From Phorcus lineatus (lineage: Eukaryota; Mollusca; Gastropoda; Trochida; Trochidae): a DNA stretch of 64,000 bases. The stretch lies in contig OV121087.1 in NCBI GenBank assembly GCA_921293015.1, positions 41,774,630 to 41,838,629 on the forward strand, given 5' to 3'. A program made the position numbers and the translations under genes. The notes beneath the pieces are model-generated. The model searched no databases. It was given only the letters and a program-made list of their open reading frames with translations, and was not told the DNA's origin. Positions 1 to 11,060 of this stretch are shown here, one piece after another; position 1 is the stretch's first letter, and every line of letters starts with the position of its first letter.

Positions 1-609
1 TAATGTGATTGTATCATGTAAAGAAGACGCGTGTAAGCCGTCGAATAAATTCAAGTTTTAAAGTATACGGAAAAGACCGAGGATTTTTTAAAAGATAACT
101 TCGAAATGGCGTCGCTGTTTGCACATTTAAATTTAATTGCATCCGATTTAAAGTCGTACCAGATTAGAATAGCGGTTGGCATAAGAATTTATGGCTTGGA
201 TATCTGTGGGTACTCTTAGGGCGCTAATACATGTAAGAGTCACTGAGCCCTTTTTAAATCGAGCATAACCTATAGAAAGGCATTCGTTAGCTTACGGGGA
301 TTTAACATTGTAGAATAAGAACACATTCTTTTAAAAATCCACAGGTTTTAAATAAATTTCAGATTCAAACTTTTTATCATTCTAAACCAGATTTTTTTAC
401 AGAACCCAGGGCTCTATTTGCCCTCCGCAGGAACCTAATGATTCCACTCGATATGATCTGGAGCCATTTGAAAGAAATAACTACGACTTCCTAAACTTGA
501 CATGTATATAAATGATACGGAGTTGTACCCAATGGCATTAATGGATTCCTATTTCTTGTAACACAAGATAGATATTGGGTTCCAATGTCTGTAAATCATC
601 AGTTTATGT
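1..609. other. AT-rich noncoding stretch, nothing recognised
   Basis: No reading frame of useful length, splice-flanked exon, repeat or RNA gene was recognised here. A 37-codon frame starting at ATG 106 is too short and has no recognisable content. Confidence 0.5.
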
Positions 610-689
610 TTATGTATGAGTCTCAGTTTCCTTAACTATATGTGTTTTGCAAAGAATACCATTCTTGCTTTTCTCTTTAGATGTACCTC

Positions 690-870
690 TTCCCCAGGTA
701 GCATGGCTGAAATGAGCCAGCATTGGCCCAGTGTAGTGCAAATTGATTGGCCCACTGATGGCTGCCATCATTGGCTCAATGACGTTTTTGCTCATGGGCG
801 CGTAATTGGCACACTGTAACTTTGCCATTTAGATGCCAAAACTGGGCCAACAGTGGTCCATCGGTGATGC
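690..870. repeat. TTGGCCCA-rich dispersed repeat
   Basis: The segment is visibly richer in GC than its surroundings and repeats variants of TTGGCCCA, CATTGGCTCA and CTGGGCCAA in both orientations. ATGGCTGCCATCATTGG in the middle is partly self-complementary. This looks like a short nonautonomous mobile element or foldback repeat. I cannot assign a family and no second copy was noticed in the window. Two overlapping short frames on opposite strands (616-819 plus, 610-828 minus) arise from the same repeat and look like nothing known. Confidence 0.4.
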
Positions 871-1345
871 CATCATCTTTTCCGCAATGGTTCATTATCA
901 TATCGATTGTTAAACATTGATTGATGATAGATTCTTATCCGATTCTTATCCAATGATCCAATGATCGATTTTAATACAATAGTCTTAAAGGGGCAGTAAC
1001 ACGTTTTAGGGGGGAAATAAGGTGATATCAGGAAAATGAAAATGAATGGTTCCAATTGAAAGACAATATATTTTAACTAAATGAAGCAGTAATAAATCAA
1101 ATATACAATGTTAAGTTCAGCCATGGGATTCCTATTCTTAGACAAAATGAATTAAAGGTGTTCACACAAAAATGGCCGCCAATGTACTTCATTTTAATCT
1201 TTAAAATTTGTTCTGTGTCTATTAATGATTTCTTTGTGAGATGAGGTTTTTGACACAATTAAAACAATACATTTAGCATTGACGTACAATTATCAGTGAA
1301 AAATTGAAAATATGCCCCTTTAAACTATACCTAAGCTTCAGGGTC

Positions 1346-1409
1346 CCGTTGCACAAAACACTATGGCACTAAGGTTAACCTTAGTGTTAAGTTGTTTTGT
1401 GCAACGGCC
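1346..1409. repeat. Foldback (hairpin) element
   Basis: The arms CCGTTGCACAAAAC (1346-1359) and GTTTTGTGCAACGG (about 1394-1407) are perfect reverse complements. They flank a second inner palindrome, ACTAAGGTTAACCTTAGT, centred near 1376. The transcript would fold into a long hairpin. Short foldbacks built on GTTGCACAAA are a common type of miniature inverted-repeat element in invertebrates, so this is probably a MITE rather than a regulatory hairpin. Confidence 0.75.
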
Positions 1410-1412
1410 CCC

Positions 1413-2080
1413 TGGTGGGTATCTTTGTAACCATTTTCTCTCGGTGCCTGTGCTTGTAAAAGCATCCAGTTTGCTTGTCACGCTTATTTATGCATGCACT
1501 GTCTGCACTGTCGTCTTCCAAAAAGGTAACGACTATTGATCACAATAAGCACTAACAGAGCAATGATAAGTTTATCAATATTATTTATTCACAAGAAATA
1601 TAATGTAATTAAAGTGATGATAATGAATACTTGTATGGCGCTATATCCACACATACTCAAAGCGCATAAGCACATTAGAATCAATAGGAAGTATGAGTAA
1701 AGGATTACCGATAATAAATGAATAATTACAGCATTTAAAACCAGTTGATTAATCCATAGGGGAATATTAAGAAATAATGTCAATGAACAGCTTGAAAATT
1801 GGTTTGTATCTTGTATTATTGCCAATGGTTAGTCCGTGCTATCTTCGTTGTTTCTCATTTTTTTCAATAGCCTAGCCCTTGAAATAGATTTGAAGCAACG
1901 TTATGTACTAATCAACTCTATATACACAGAAAACCTGTTCACCTGCAATAGTAATGACAAGAATAATAATTATAATTGATACTATACAAAGATCTATTTG
2001 ACATAAGACATTGAACAATATTTTACAATAATTGTGTCTACATGACTTCATTCAGCTGAAAAATTGCTTTCAATAGCATA
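1413..2080. other. Noncoding stretch, nothing recognised
   Basis: AT-rich with scattered stops in all frames. The 78-codon minus frame at 1589-1825 is hydrophobic but has no homology I recognise and no splice context; it is best treated as chance. Confidence 0.4.
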
Positions 2081-2151
2081 TTCTAATAAAGAACTAATTC
2101 AATAAGAGCAACATGTACAATTCCAATTGATATATTGAATGCATGACCTAC

Positions 2152-4033
2152 CACATTTCGAAATGTTTGAGGATCTGCTAATACTTTATCAGCCTCTACT
2201 AGGTCTTCCTTTGTCTTCAGTGGGAGGTCGATACTTGGGTCATCCCTTGTGTTGTCCTCAGGCCTAGACGTCACCCTGAGAAGCTGGTTCAAAAGACGGG
2301 TATTTTTTATGTGTTCGTTTCAATGGCTGTCATAATCAGGCGCAGAAAACCTGGAGTTAGTCAACACAACAGAATGCAATCACTTTTTACACTTATCTCA
2401 ATATTAACCTTATTACAGCGTAATGATATTTGACTTATACATCATTTGACATTAATTTAGTTTCCTAAGTTTCATTGTTCATTGAAGGAGCGGTGATATA
2501 TGAGCTTATGAACTTTGAATTAACACAGTGAACTTACCCGGGTTGTAAGATGGAAGCAGTTGACGTTTGGCTGTGTATGTGCCATGCCTTGTTGAAGTGG
2601 TTGCAACATTGTGCCAGTCTTGCGTTGAAGACCTGTACCTCCTTGTTGCAGTTGACGTGATGTTGCGCATGACCTGCAACCTTGGGGAACGACGAGGAGT
2701 TACTGTAGATGTCAAATTTTCAAACTTTTATAAAATTATGCAAATGACTGACAGACAAACAGACAAAGGCAAAGAATTCAACTGTGTGGTCACCATCAAA
2801 CATACCTGATGTTAAGTGCTCCCTCTCCGGGCTTGAATCTATCTGACGAGGAGGCGTGGCGGGAAGAATAATGTCACTGTCAAAACTAGGCGATGTTTGA
2901 GCTCTCAATGGCACACAAAGTCTTTCTTGATACGATGATGATTGAGAGGATTGATGGATTTCGGCTCCTTCTGGCACACAAACTTTCTCTTGACTCGATG
3001 ATGTTTTAGAAGATTGATGGACCTGGGCTCTCACTGGCACACTAACTCTCTCGTGACTTGATGATGATTGAGAGGGTTGATGGACCTCAGCTTTTTCTGG
3101 CACACGAACTCTCTCTTGATACGATGATGTTTTAGAAGATTGATGGATCTGGGCTCTCACTGGCACACTAACTCTCTCGTGACTCGATGACGATTGAGAG
3201 GGTTGATGTACCTCAGTCGTTACTTGTGATGGCTTAATTATTTGACCAAAACTTTGCTTCGGAGGATGTGGTCAGGCCACTGTCACGTTGCCACTACACG
3301 ATGATGCAGGACCAGAACCGATCTTTCGTTTTTTAGGTTCCACAGTTTCACCTTCCTCTTCGCTGCTGCTTTGATACCGACTATTCTGCCTGAAAAAAGA
3401 ACGGACTAGTCATTAGCTAGATGCTAGCATGCTACAAACAGTTTCCTTATCTACATTCACAGTAGTTACGTCAGGTTTGCCGCTGACATTTCAACATCAT
3501 AAACAATTGATATTTACCGTACACAATTGTTAGAATTTACCATTGAAATATCATTCCTGAACCTTCATTACTCTGAGAACCTTCCTTACTTCATTACTAA
3601 GAGAAGTCTCATATAACATTACATTGTATATTACCTCCTCTTTCGGATATCTGGCTGTTCATCTTCAGTGTATAGATCCGAAGTTTCTTCCGACAAGGGC
3701 AGTTTTTCCTGGCTTTTTCATACGAACCTATAACATATGGCATGGTTGTGAAAAGATATCTAAAACCCTCTTCCGATTTAAAACAGGAGTGCTGTCAATT
3801 GGCAATAGATTTTCGTTAGTAGATATAAATAACTTACTGTTCGTATAGAGAACCTTGACTTCATAGAGTGTCCACCTCTCCTTGTCAGGCATTATGCAAT
3901 CCCTCACTGACTTGTGTAATTTTTGCTGAGTTTTGAATGGCGGCCAGTAGCACTTGTTATTCATTGGCGTCATCCAAATCTCAGGATAGACAGCAACATC
4001 GCCATTTTCTTTGAAAGTTACAAGGTAGAACAT
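2152..4033 (-). pseudogene. Decayed five-exon DUF4806-type gene with NLS and internal repeats
   Basis: Minus-strand gene, probably dead. Exon 1 (4033-3838) starts at ATG 4033 and encodes an N-terminal module of the type found ahead of DUF4806, with FYLVTFKENGDVAVYPEIW, CYWPPF and YEVKVLYT. It ends at an A|GTAAGT donor. Exon 2 (3727-3635) carries SYEKAR, then EETSDLYTEDEQ, but is one A short in an A-run, so it is frameshifted. Exon 3 (3389-2806) has a PKKRK nuclear localisation signal, an in-frame TGA (3272-3274), alternating 20-residue repeats and a CAG|GTATGT donor. Exon 4 ends at a GTAAGT donor (2537); its start is unclear. Exon 5 (2350-2152) carries IDLPLKTKEDLVEADKVL, the recognisable DUF4806 segment, after another frame slip. 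Boundaries are read from GT-AG signals and frame continuity. Family assignment is from memory. It lies about 180 bp beyond a transposase-like gene in the same orientation, suggesting they form one mobile element. Confidence 0.7.
2850..3225 (-). repeat. Coding minisatellite, alternating 60-bp units
   Basis: Within exon 3 of the DUF4806-type gene, two related 60-bp units alternate to give a composite period of about 120 bp. In protein they read VPVRAQIHQSSKTSS and VPEKAEVHQPSQSSS, each followed by xxERV or xQERV. The frame is open across 2720-3166, and variation between units is mainly conservative, so the array probably expanded while coding. The units are Ser/Gln-rich and likely disordered. 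Confidence 0.8.
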
Positions 4034-4212
4034 AGCCTGCGACAAATCGTGTCTTGAATTATAATGATATAATATTTGTTTCTAGTTAAGAAATTGAAGT
4101 CAGTATTTGAAATAAATTAAATCTAAAGAACGAGTGCAAATATTTTAGTATGTTTTAAAGTTTTACTGCAAATACATCTTTCTACTACATTATTCCCATA
4201 GCTTGATATCAG

Positions 4213-5698
4213 TTATTCAACATGCAAGAGTGGTACAAATATTAAGTACTGCTTGAAAGGAAGCAAAACAATTTTGCTCCTTATGCGTGCTGATGATACA
4301 ATTTCTAAATGTCTACTAGGCTTGGAAACTTTAAAAATGCCAATCTGAGAAGACGGTAGGGGATGCGTAAAATAGTCTTCCAATTGTGTGAATTTCTCAT
4401 AAATTATATTTATAATATTATTAGAAGTTAGAATAATGTTTCTAACCAATGCGATGTCATTGTCAACTAAAATACAGTTATTGCCCTTTTCAGTTGAAAT
4501 CATGAAGTCCTTTAGATAGAGCTCCTTATATTGGCTATCAACATCCAACCCGCGCAACAATGGACCACTGTTATGGACTTTCTTTGACATTGCTGTTGTG
4601 ATATCTTTTGGACATATGATTTTTAAAAAACATTTCATTCTCAGATAAGCGCCTGATTACCTGCTGAAGAGGATTTGCTGGTGTTCTAAGCAACCTCTTA
4701 ATCCTACCTAGAAAACTTTCGAAACGAAATGCAGAGAACTTATCAAGAGGACCAAATCGTTTTACATCTGTTGCTAGATGTGTTAATGCGTGCATATTAT
4801 TAACAAGCATATCATTTCCATAGATATCTGACACTTCTCCCACGAAATAACAAAGAAGCACAAAATACTTCACACAGGTTAGGGCTTGTAAGACAAAATA
4901 TCCCAATGAATAGAAGTAAAATATTCTTGTATAGTTGAGGAGGTAAAACTCCCGAAAGTGCAACTGGTCAAGTGAAAAGAAGAAACAATCTGAATTCAGT
5001 TGCTTTCCACCTATCTATTTCAGATAACCCAGATTTACCATAATATAGACCAATGAGAAATGGTTATTTTACTGTATCATCCACAATACTTCCTAATATT
5101 GGCCAGAACTGCATGGATGAGCTCTTAAAAACAGGCAATCCGTCAATGTTAACTTGAAAAGATACTGTATCTTTGCCCTCGTTTCCAGGAATGTGCTTCA
5201 AAAGAGACCTTTCTAGTACGAAATGAAAGTATTTGCCCCCTGTGAGTGTTCTGATGTTATAACTAGTACATGTACCCAAGAGTGTTCTTGGATCTTTAGG
5301 AAGGTCAGCAAAACTAAAACGTAATATGGATCATAGGGCTGAGAGTGTTACGTGAGACACTTGGTACGTAACTGCCCATTCTTTCAGCTTTTCATTAATA
5401 TCACGATCGTCGGAATTTTTTCATCATATTCACTTTCATTGTCACTGTCATTTTCAGAACGCAAATGGTTTTGATCAGAGTTGTTGTTGTCATGACCACT
5501 TTCGGGTGTACTATGATTACTATTGAATGGTTCATTTTGCCAGTTACTTCTTTGTGAATAAGAACAATCAAAATGAGGTTCGTCGCTTAAGATTGCGTTT
5601 TCATCAACGTCATCTGATAATGTGGATTCTTGATTACAATCCCTCAAACGTTCCTCTACACGGGCTCTGATCCTACGACGTTTGGTCCAGTAAGACAA
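4213..5698 (-). pseudogene. Broken transposase-like gene (CACTA/tnp2-like, C-terminal DUF4218-like)
   Basis: Minus-strand remnant of an animal transposase-domain protein. In order: a basic start, TKRRRIRARVEERLRD, and an acidic Ser/Asn/Asp-rich stretch (5698-5384); after a frameshift near 5400, INEKLKEWAV, then TGA (5331-5333); LPKDPRTLLGT, VNIDGLPVFKSSS and QFWPILGSIVDD (to 5066), then TAA (5064-5066); PFLIGLYYGKS joined near 5030 to LSEIDRWKATEFR; TGA (4968-4970); frameshifts near 4850; MHALTHLATDVKRFGPLD, FSAFRFE and LKRLLR-like sequence; a frameshift near 4640; then HNSGPLLRG, QYKELYL and PLPSSQIGIFKVS, ending at 4213. In the family as I remember it, roughly 200 residues separate the LYYGKS and LSEIDRW motifs, so this copy has an internal deletion. 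The HLATDV/FSAFRFE part resembles the DUF4218 region of plant CACTA proteins; the superfamily call is tentative. No TIRs were found. Confidence 0.75.
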
Positions 5699-5700
5699 AC

Positions 5701-7111
5701 GTTAATGATTTCACTGATGTTTTATAATCGTAAAGTATCTATACGGACTGTCTTTGATAGATTAATATTGCAGGTTTGACGGAAATAATGTAGTATACTA
5801 CGATACAATTAAATCAAATATTTCAATTATGCAAAAGAAACGCACTCTCAATTCATCTTTTGAATATTGATACTCCCCCAATGTTGTTAATACAAGACAC
5901 GTTTGCCTATTCACCAGCGTAACGACCTGAAAAAACAAAATGACATTTAAATTCCTATCTTATATTCAACTCCAAGTTTCACAATGCTGACAGTGCACGT
6001 AAAATTACTGAAGAGAAAATCAATAAAAACTGTTGATATAACTAAAATAGCAGGCAATACATAACGTACACATGCAAAATTAATGGTATGATTAGAAGGT
6101 CGATTGGTCATGAATCAATTGTACAGTAATTGTCAGAGTTGTGAAAATATTTTGTAAATTATTTAAATATTGCATGTAACGTTTGCTGTAACATTCTGTT
6201 AAGCAGATGAAGTGGTATCGTTGATCCAACAATTAACTTGGCAAAGAATGCTTCTCAATTTACATCGTGGTTATGATGGTTATACTCTCTATTATCATCA
6301 ATTTGATGCACAAGATTTGTATACAAAGTATTTCAATTCATGATACATTGCTTACACAAAAAAAGTTTAATGGGTTTATTCGTATTTTAGTGGAATTCGG
6401 GCAAGTACGGCAAACTCCGGTCACTCGGGTAACTTCGGAGACTTCAATAATTTCAACAATAGTAAAACAGTAGTAAAACTACGTATGTCAGAACATGAAT
6501 AAATAAAAATTGCTGTCAAGTGATGACTGCAACTGAATCAATGGGGCATTTTCCAGATGCAACTTCCTGAAATATTGCTCAAGAGACGCTAAACAACAAC
6601 TCACTCACTCACAATACACACATACTTTTGACCTACAAAATACTCGAATTTGTTCCATTCCTACCTATTTTCTTGTTTGTGTTACTGTACCCCTTTTGTA
6701 TCAATACATTGGCCTCCTCTCTCACATTGTTTTGAAATGTCAATGTCAAGGACAACTTGATATGGGAAGTAACACTTGTCTATGGCAAATTTTGACTTTG
6801 AGATAATGAATAAGGAGAGTTCAATTCATCATTTCATGCACACAAATAAACCATTTTTTTTCATATCATAATTAACACTTTTTTTCTTTTGTGGCAGACC
6901 CCCAAATTCATGAAATATAATGAACTTTGAAAAGATGCATATACCCCTTTATAAATATTAATTTTTACATGTATAAACATTTTGAGTAATATTTTAAAAA
7001 CTATTCCACAAAAAATGTTGTTGTACCTGGCTTTCTCATTACCCTTTTTCTAAAAAATCAAATTGAATTTTTAAGTTTAATTGGTTGAAATATGAAACAA
7101 TTATCCAGAAT
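5701..7111. other. Noncoding stretch, nothing recognised
   Basis: AT-rich DNA upstream of the transposase remnant. It could include the 5' part of that element, but I found no matching terminal repeat and no open frame of interest. Confidence 0.4.
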
Positions 7112-8363
7112 CAGGGGTGGAAATTTGCCATTGCCAGACTCCCGGGGAAAGTGAAAATACTGTAAACTCGCCTGTGATAATCAATAATGTATTGTAAATT
7201 TAAATTATGCCATAATAAAAAATACAACTGTCTACTTACTGTCTCTGTTATTATTTGTTTAATGATAAATCGTTTTATACATCGTAAACCGAACTCACAA
7301 GAAGCTGTCAACGTTACAAACTGTCTAATTATAGGTAACAGGTTAAACATGATCGAATTGTTGTCCATAATGATATTAGTGTATTTCAGTAAACACAATG
7401 AGTATGGTTGATTTAATAGTCATTTTATTTTGCAAATATACATAAGGAAAAAAGTTAAGCACCCCCTAGTTTTTCACCAGTAAGTTTTGTCCGAGAATAA
7501 AGAGGACCACATTGCAGTAAAAGTAATTGTATGATATGATAGAATCATAATTTTGCAATTTAAGAACGTAATTTAATTAAGATATCATTTCGGATATTTT
7601 GAATAATTGCAGTTATACAAATTGGTTATTTTGAGATCAAAAGGTGAATATGTTCAGAAAGTCAATATTTTTTGTTTATACGTGTATTATTCAATTATTC
7701 CTATTCCACTTATCAAACTTTATTATGAATCTCTTAAGCAAAAGTCACTAGTTACAGCAATATTGACCTCTAAAATCTAATTTTTTGGATAATGACCCAT
7801 TCATAAAAAGGGTCTAAATGGGGCGGTTTTAACCGTAACAACGACTATAAAGCAAAAGGAAGTATAGGGTTACTGAACCAAAGTTAAAGAAGACCACCTT
7901 TATACCAAAATCGTCTGGTTATGGCCATTTTCTAAAAATCATGGAAAATTCTTATCAAATTTCAAAACCCAATTATGTCCTTATTGTGAAGGATACAAGA
8001 TATTTTAAAGTGTAAAATTGTACATGTTAACAAAATTGTTGTTCATGACAACTAACATCAGAATCCACCGCATACTTTTGACAAACGGACGATAGTTATT
8101 TTAGGTGAAAAATCAGTACCATTACGTTTTTCATTATTACATGCATGATGATTTTAAAGATACTAAGTCATGAAAACTGTAGTTTCTATGTCAATGGGAT
8201 CCATTTAGTCATATTGTCGTATTTTTCTCCACTAGATGCATTTTGCAATTTTAAAAATAGGGGGGTGCTTAACTTTGTTCTCTATGTATATTTGGGCAAG
8301 TGAAAATGAAATCAGGGCAAGTAAAAACAGTGCCAGTAAACTTATTTGAAATTTCTACCCCTG
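7112..8363. mobile_element. hAT-like inverted-repeat element hosting a nested insertion
   Basis: CAGGGGTGGAAATTTG at 7112 is mirrored by GAAATTTCTACCCCTG ending at 8363, an imperfect terminal inverted repeat of about 16 bp. Just inside, GTGAAAATACTG on the left resembles GTGAAAAT and AAAAACAGTG on the right. A CAGGGGTGG-type terminus is typical of hAT elements. A clear 8-bp target duplication was not seen. The interior holds a second, complete inverted-repeat element, and without it this one would be about 0.4 kb, so it is nonautonomous. Confidence 0.6.
7441..8286. mobile_element. Tc1/mariner-type MITE, TA-flanked, 846 bp
   Basis: The left end starts CATAAGGAAAAAAGTTAAGC and continues ACCCCCTAG; the right end is its inverted match, CTATTTTTA-side GGGGGGTGCTTAACTTTGTTCTCTATG. 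The arms are about 30 bp and differ at a few positions. TA precedes the left end (7439-7440) and follows the right end (8287-8288), as expected for the TA target duplication of the IS630-Tc1-mariner superfamily. There is no transposase frame inside, so it depends on an enzyme supplied in trans. It sits inside the hAT-like element at 7112-8363 and is therefore the younger insertion. Confidence 0.85.
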
Positions 8364-9625
8364 CAGACTAATATTGTTCTTAGATAGATACTTTTCTTTA
8401 TTGCATGAATATATCGATGATGTAGTTTCATATGTCAAGCCTCTTTCAAAATAATCTTAGATAATGAATATTTAAAGTTCATCTGATCAAATACCTCTTT
8501 TGGAATTTACATGATTATGGTTGGTTGCAGAGATTGGCTAATATATTTGTGGACTATTCTTAGATGTAGATGCACTGAATTTTAATTTTATATGTAAAGA
8601 GTTTGTTTGGTACCAGCATGAAATTATAATTATCAGAATATGTTTTATTTCAATTTATGTGTAAACTTTGTAAACAGTCATAATAATATATTTCAAGATT
8701 ATATTTGTGCCTGCAGTATCTTTTAACTAGCAATCCTTGTATTGTATTGTAGCAAAGAAAATTAACGAGAGACAATTAACTTTTACAGTATGATCACAAT
8801 CCTTTAATATTTTACTGTTGCAGATCATGGTGCAGCTGTATTAATGTCAACTGGAATTTTGAACAAATACTTTAACAGACCTGTCTATGTGGAATATTTT
8901 TCAGGATCTCTTTACCTGTGTCAGCACTGTGTATCACTAATATAGCAAGTGAATCACTGAGGCAGATATGAATAATAATACAGACATAATAATACAAAAT
9001 GTGTCACAAACTTTGAAAAGGAATCCATCACCTACGTGCTACCTGGGTCTATTTTATCTTACAAATGTTTTAGTTGAATCGTGAAACTGTTTGTTAACCA
9101 TAAAACACTTTTCATTATATGAATACATTGAGATAAAAACAGAAATGTAGTAAATAGTAGTCATGTAGCCCACACCTCTTTTAAAAGGTAACATTTGTAT
9201 CAGTCGAATAACCAGTCGCATAGCAAAGTCCTCAATTACAACAATTGATAAGAACTTTTAGGATTATTTCAAATTGTTTCTTCTTTATCTAACCGGAACA
9301 TATGCCATTTGTATTCAGTTGCAGTTATGTTCCTCTTAGAATTGAAGGGTATTGAAAATTCAATTCAATGCGCTTTTAAAACTACAATACACATGGCAAT
9401 GTGACGCTTAGTTTAGTAACTAAATAGAACTATCATTGTTTACGTTAAACGTTAGAAAACGCTATTCGTGTAAACGAAGCGATACAATTCTGAGGCATCG
9501 AAACGCTAGTTTGCAGAAAAGACCTTTGTGGAGCATTCATAAAATATAGATTATATCGGTGAGCGATCTAAAACATATTGTCAAGTCGATTTAATGTTGA
9601 AGTAAAGATTCAATGTATTTATGTA
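8364..9625. other. Noncoding stretch, nothing recognised
   Basis: No open frame, repeat or RNA gene recognised between two MITEs. Confidence 0.4.
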
Positions 9626-10251
9626 CAGCTGCATGCCAAAAGTTTGTTCACATACCTGAATATTCTAGTGCAAATATCATGTAAATTGAGATGCCTGTGA
9701 GGTATCGTAGCTTTGCTAAAAAGAAACGTATTATATTGAATTTTCAATACACACATGCAGATCCATTCTTCTTTAAGGCAAAGGTTTATCGTACCCCACA
9801 ATTACCCGTAACAGTTTTGGCAGGTCATTGAAGTGACCAGGGGTCAAAATGTTGAAAAACCTCACTATTATTTTTATCCAAAAAATCCTTTATAAGTTAT
9901 CAACTTCTTTAAAAATTAGTCATGTTTCTTTCTTAGCACAAAGTCAATGTGATTATATTGGTTTTAATCTCAGAGAGTAGATATGGAACATTTTATTTGA
10001 CATTTAACGAAATCCAAATTTTGAAAATGTGACCCCTTCTGTCAATATCAATATGCAAAAATTCGAATTTTTGCACGAGAGACCAGACAATCCCAAAATG
10101 ATTTCAAGAATGGCTATTTCACACATTGACAGTTGGTGTTTTATTGTCAGTTTTGCTTATGCTATTCTATTGACGCTGAAACGAAACCAAAATTACATGA
10201 TATTTGCACTAAGATACAGTAGTAAGTGAACAAACTTTTGATATGCAGCTG
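9626..10251. mobile_element. Second TA-flanked MITE, 626 bp with about 65-bp TIRs
   Basis: The left end CAGCTGCATGCCAAAAGTTT is matched by the inverted right end AAACTTTTGATATGCAGCTG. Similarity extends inward to about 65 bp, through AGTGCAAATATCATGTAA on the left and its complement TTACATGATATTTGCACT on the right. TA flanks both ends (9624-9625 and 10252-10253). No transposase is encoded; the frames at 9619-9801 minus and 10029-10229 plus run through the arms or interior and look like chance. Probably a nonautonomous Tc1/mariner-type element. Confidence 0.85.
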
Positions 10252-10329
10252 TATGTAACCTAAGGGGCAATATCCTCTGATATTAACATTGAATAGATTG
10301 AGATACATTTACTAGTTTCAATAACTACG

Positions 10330-11060
10330 TACGAGTCTGGTGTATAATGTCAGAAAGTGGTGTCAGTATCTGTATAACCCCTTATGTTGACATCAAGGTC
10401 ACCGTTATTGACTCGTGTTTGCAGAAATCACTAAATTATTAATAATCACAGAAATTGTCACTAAATTAAGAGACTTCAGGTGCAACGGTTCATTTGACAA
10501 ACACAGTGCGGTGATGACCATGGAAGAAGACTTAAAGTGGAGCGGTTAATGAGGAAAAGGTTACAATGCTGTAGTGATTGTAAGATTCAGGTCAGGGTCA
10601 CCATAATTGACTAGTGTCCTCGGAATCCTCCAATGGAGACAGCAACAGAATTCAAAGGCATGTCACGGCTCATGCAATACGCTTTAACAAGAATTTGAAA
10701 AGCAGACAGAGTGCTGAAGTGACCTTGAAACTTGGATTAATGTCGTAATAGAATCGAGTCAATCGACTAGTGTCTTCGTCATGGCAATTGCAAGCTATCA
10801 GCAAATTTGATGGCTCTTCGGGAACGCGTAATGAGATATACTGCGTTTACAAGAGTTTTGAAGTGCCATTGTGACTTTGAAAACAAGATCAAGGTCACAA
10901 AAAACGACAAGCGTCAAGATAATCCCACAATGCATGCTACGAATACCCAAATTTGAAGACTCACAGTATTTTGGTTCATGAGACCTAGATATCGCGATAA
11001 CAAGAAACCGGATACGTGTTCGTCCCCTGATCCTTGTAGCGTAAGGGGGAAAAAACAACT
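10330..11060. repeat. Degraded tandem units with AAGGTCAC / GTGACCTTG motifs
   Basis: Roughly four units of 150-200 bp recur, with landmarks AAGGTCACCGTTATTGACTC (10,398), GGTCACCATAATTGACTAGT (10,596), GTCAATCGACTAGTGTC (10,757) and AAGGTCACAAAAAACGACAA (10,891). These are followed by GTGTCCTCGGAATCC-like or GCGTCAAGATAATCC-like sequence. Divergence between units is high. Repeats with GACCTTGACCT-type motifs are widespread in molluscan genomes; that comparison is from memory. Confidence 0.6.

Noticed and set aside
2567-2809. Plus-strand 80-codon frame
   Set aside because: It is antisense to exon 4 and the adjoining intron of the DUF4806-type gene.
3624-3848. Plus-strand 74-codon frame
   Set aside because: Antisense to exons 1-2 and intron 1 of the DUF4806-type gene.
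7111-7411. Pair of overlapping frames of 95 and 74 codons on opposite strands
   Set aside because: They lie in the left part of the nonautonomous hAT-like element, with no transposase motif.
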